Shown in pieces: positions 63,183 to 64,000 of a stretch of DNA of 64,000 nt. Position numbers and translations under genes: made by a program. Position 1 is the stretch's first letter. The number at the start of each line of letters is the position of its first letter. The notes under the pieces were generated by a model. It was not told the origin of the DNA and searched no databases. It worked only from the letters and a program-made list of their open reading frames with translations. Source of the stretch: CAINVV01 sp031432175 (GTDB taxonomy: Bacteria; Bacteroidota; Bacteroidia; Bacteroidales; Prolixibacteraceae). The stretch lies in NCBI GenBank assembly GCA_964358545.1, contig CAYHQN010000005.1:1-64000 (forward strand), read 5' to 3'.

Positions 63183-64000
63183 ATGAAAAAAACTTGGTTC
63201 TTAACGAATCACAGGCATTTATTTGCTTGTAGTGAAAAACTCCTAAAAATTATGAAAATTACTATTTTCATTGTAGTTTTTGCCAGTATGCAAACATTTG
63301 CTTTAGACAATTACGCCCAAACAAAAAGAATGGATGTAAAGGTCGACGAGTCAGGTATTGTCGCAGCGCTGGAGAAAATTGAGGCTCAATCCGAGTTCTT
63401 CTTCTTCTACAACAACAAGGTTGTCAAACTTGACAAAAAAATATCAGTTGATCTGAAGGATAAAACGATCAACGAAATATTAGATGCGGTATTTAAAGAT
63501 ACAGACATAGAATACACCATCAATAACCGGCAAATTATCCTTTCCGGAAAAGAGACAGGGAGTTTACTAAGCCAGCAACAAAAATCAGTATCTGGTAAAG
63601 TAACCGATCGAACCGGTGCATCCCTCCCCGGGGCAACTGTGGTTGTAAAAGGAACCACTGGCGGCACCATTACCAATGCTAACGGAGATTATACCCTGTC
63701 TAATGTCCCTGGAAATGCAACTTTGATCTTCTCATTTATTGGGATGAAAACACAGGAAGTTGCCGTTGGAAACAAGATTGCAATTAATGTGACTCTTGCT
63801 GAAGAAACTATTGGTATTGAAGAGGTAGTTGCAATTGGTTACGGGACACAGAAAAAAGCTAGTTTAACCGGTTCCGTGGTAGAAGTAAAAAATGAGAGTA
63901 TTATCAATACTCCGGTAGCAAATATCACAAATACCTTGTCCGGTAGACTTCCCGGTATATTTGCGGTACAACGGAGTGGTGAACCAGGTCAGGATGCAGC
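63183..64000 (+). CDS. SusC/RagA-family TonB-linked receptor with STN domain (partial, runs off the window)
   Basis: The frame is open from ATG 63183 to the window end. A second ATG at 63252 precedes the signal-like 'KITIFIVVFASMQTFALDNY'. Then comes the STN (secretin/TonB N-terminal) domain ('MDVKVDESGIVAALEKIEAQ', 'TINEILDAVFKDTDIEYTIN'), which contacts FecR. A CarboxypepD_reg-like domain ('VSGKVTDRTGASLPGATVVV') follows, then the SusC signature 'EEVVAIGYGTQKKASLTGSV' and the start of the plug. As an STN-type SusC it should import a glycan or peptide and signal its presence to the ECF sigma factor. A SusD partner is expected after the window. Confidence 0.9.
   Translation, partial: MKKTWFLTNHRHLFACSEKLLKIMKITIFIVVFASMQTFALDNYAQTKRMDVKVDESGIVAALEKIEAQSEFFFFYNNKVVKLDKKISVDLKDKTINEILDAVFKDTDIEYTINNRQIILSGKETGSLLSQQQKSVSGKVTDRTGASLPGATVVVKGTTGGTITNANGDYTLSNVPGNATLIFSFIGMKTQEVAVGNKIAINVTLAEETIGIEEVVAIGYGTQKKASLTGSVVEVKNESIINTPVANITNTLSGRLPGIFAVQRSGEPGQDA

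Overview
The window is about 64 kb of chromosome from a member of the Bacteroidota, most likely a Bacteroidales-type anaerobe or facultative anaerobe. The evidence is the gene content: SusC/TonB-type receptors with carboxypeptidase-regulatory N-terminal domains, an ECF sigma factor/FecR/SusC triplet, a DUF4293 protein, a zapA-rny pair, a pyrB-pyrI pair, a bacteroidete-type LptD, and a flavin reductase-rubredoxin fusion. AT-rich spacers, TTG/GTG starts, few Shine-Dalgarno sequences and a TTTG-19-TATATTTA promoter fit the same phylum. The genus cannot be named from the sequence.

Layout. 1-6.0 kb: a nested palindromic repeat, a secreted penicillin-acylase-family hydrolase and a TonB-dependent receptor. 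6.0-18.2 kb: a hicAB toxin-antitoxin pair, tRNA-Thr(CGT), threonine dehydrogenase, a sodium/solute symporter, YebC, a cysteate-synthase-like PLP enzyme, glycerate kinase, a CDF metal transporter, an aldose-epimerase lipoprotein, a Dcp-like M3 peptidase and a lipocalin. 18.2-28.7 kb: a defence region with an unusual type I restriction-modification operon, in minus-strand order hsdM - DUF6978-like - DUF1828/1829-like - hsdS - proteasome-like Ntn hydrolase - hsdR. It is followed by a cluster of small hairpins, a RhuM-family gene, a DUF1016 (YhcG) nuclease gene with an internal deletion, and a second RhuM remnant. 29-39 kb: a hypothetical gene, a 21-bp tandem repeat, membrane proteins (LPG-synthase-like flippase family, HGSNAT-like acyltransferase), a high-molecular-weight rubredoxin, a Tat-exported Gfo/Idh/MocA oxidoreductase, a C69 dipeptidase and an M23 peptidase.

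39-53.5 kb is a housekeeping core: a coiled-coil protein with zapA and rny (cell division, RNA decay), nucleoside phosphorylase, pyrB/pyrI, YigZ, dnaA, an MCE/MlaD protein, a peptidoglycan amidase and LptD (envelope biogenesis). 53.5-64 kb: a Sel1-repeat protein, purL, a dihydrolipoamide-dehydrogenase-like flavoprotein lacking the redox cysteines, and an ECF sigma - FecR - STN-SusC cell-surface signalling/uptake system cut by the window end.

The strongest candidate for something undescribed is the composite type I R-M operon. A protein of proteasome/HslV-like N-terminal pattern (Thr2, Asp22, Lys36) lies between hsdS and hsdR with overlapping stop/start codons on both sides, and a DUF6978/DUF1828 pair lies between hsdM and hsdS. 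Both placements suggest extra regulatory or effector layers coupled to restriction. All calls come from reading the sequence and from family knowledge; no database search was run.
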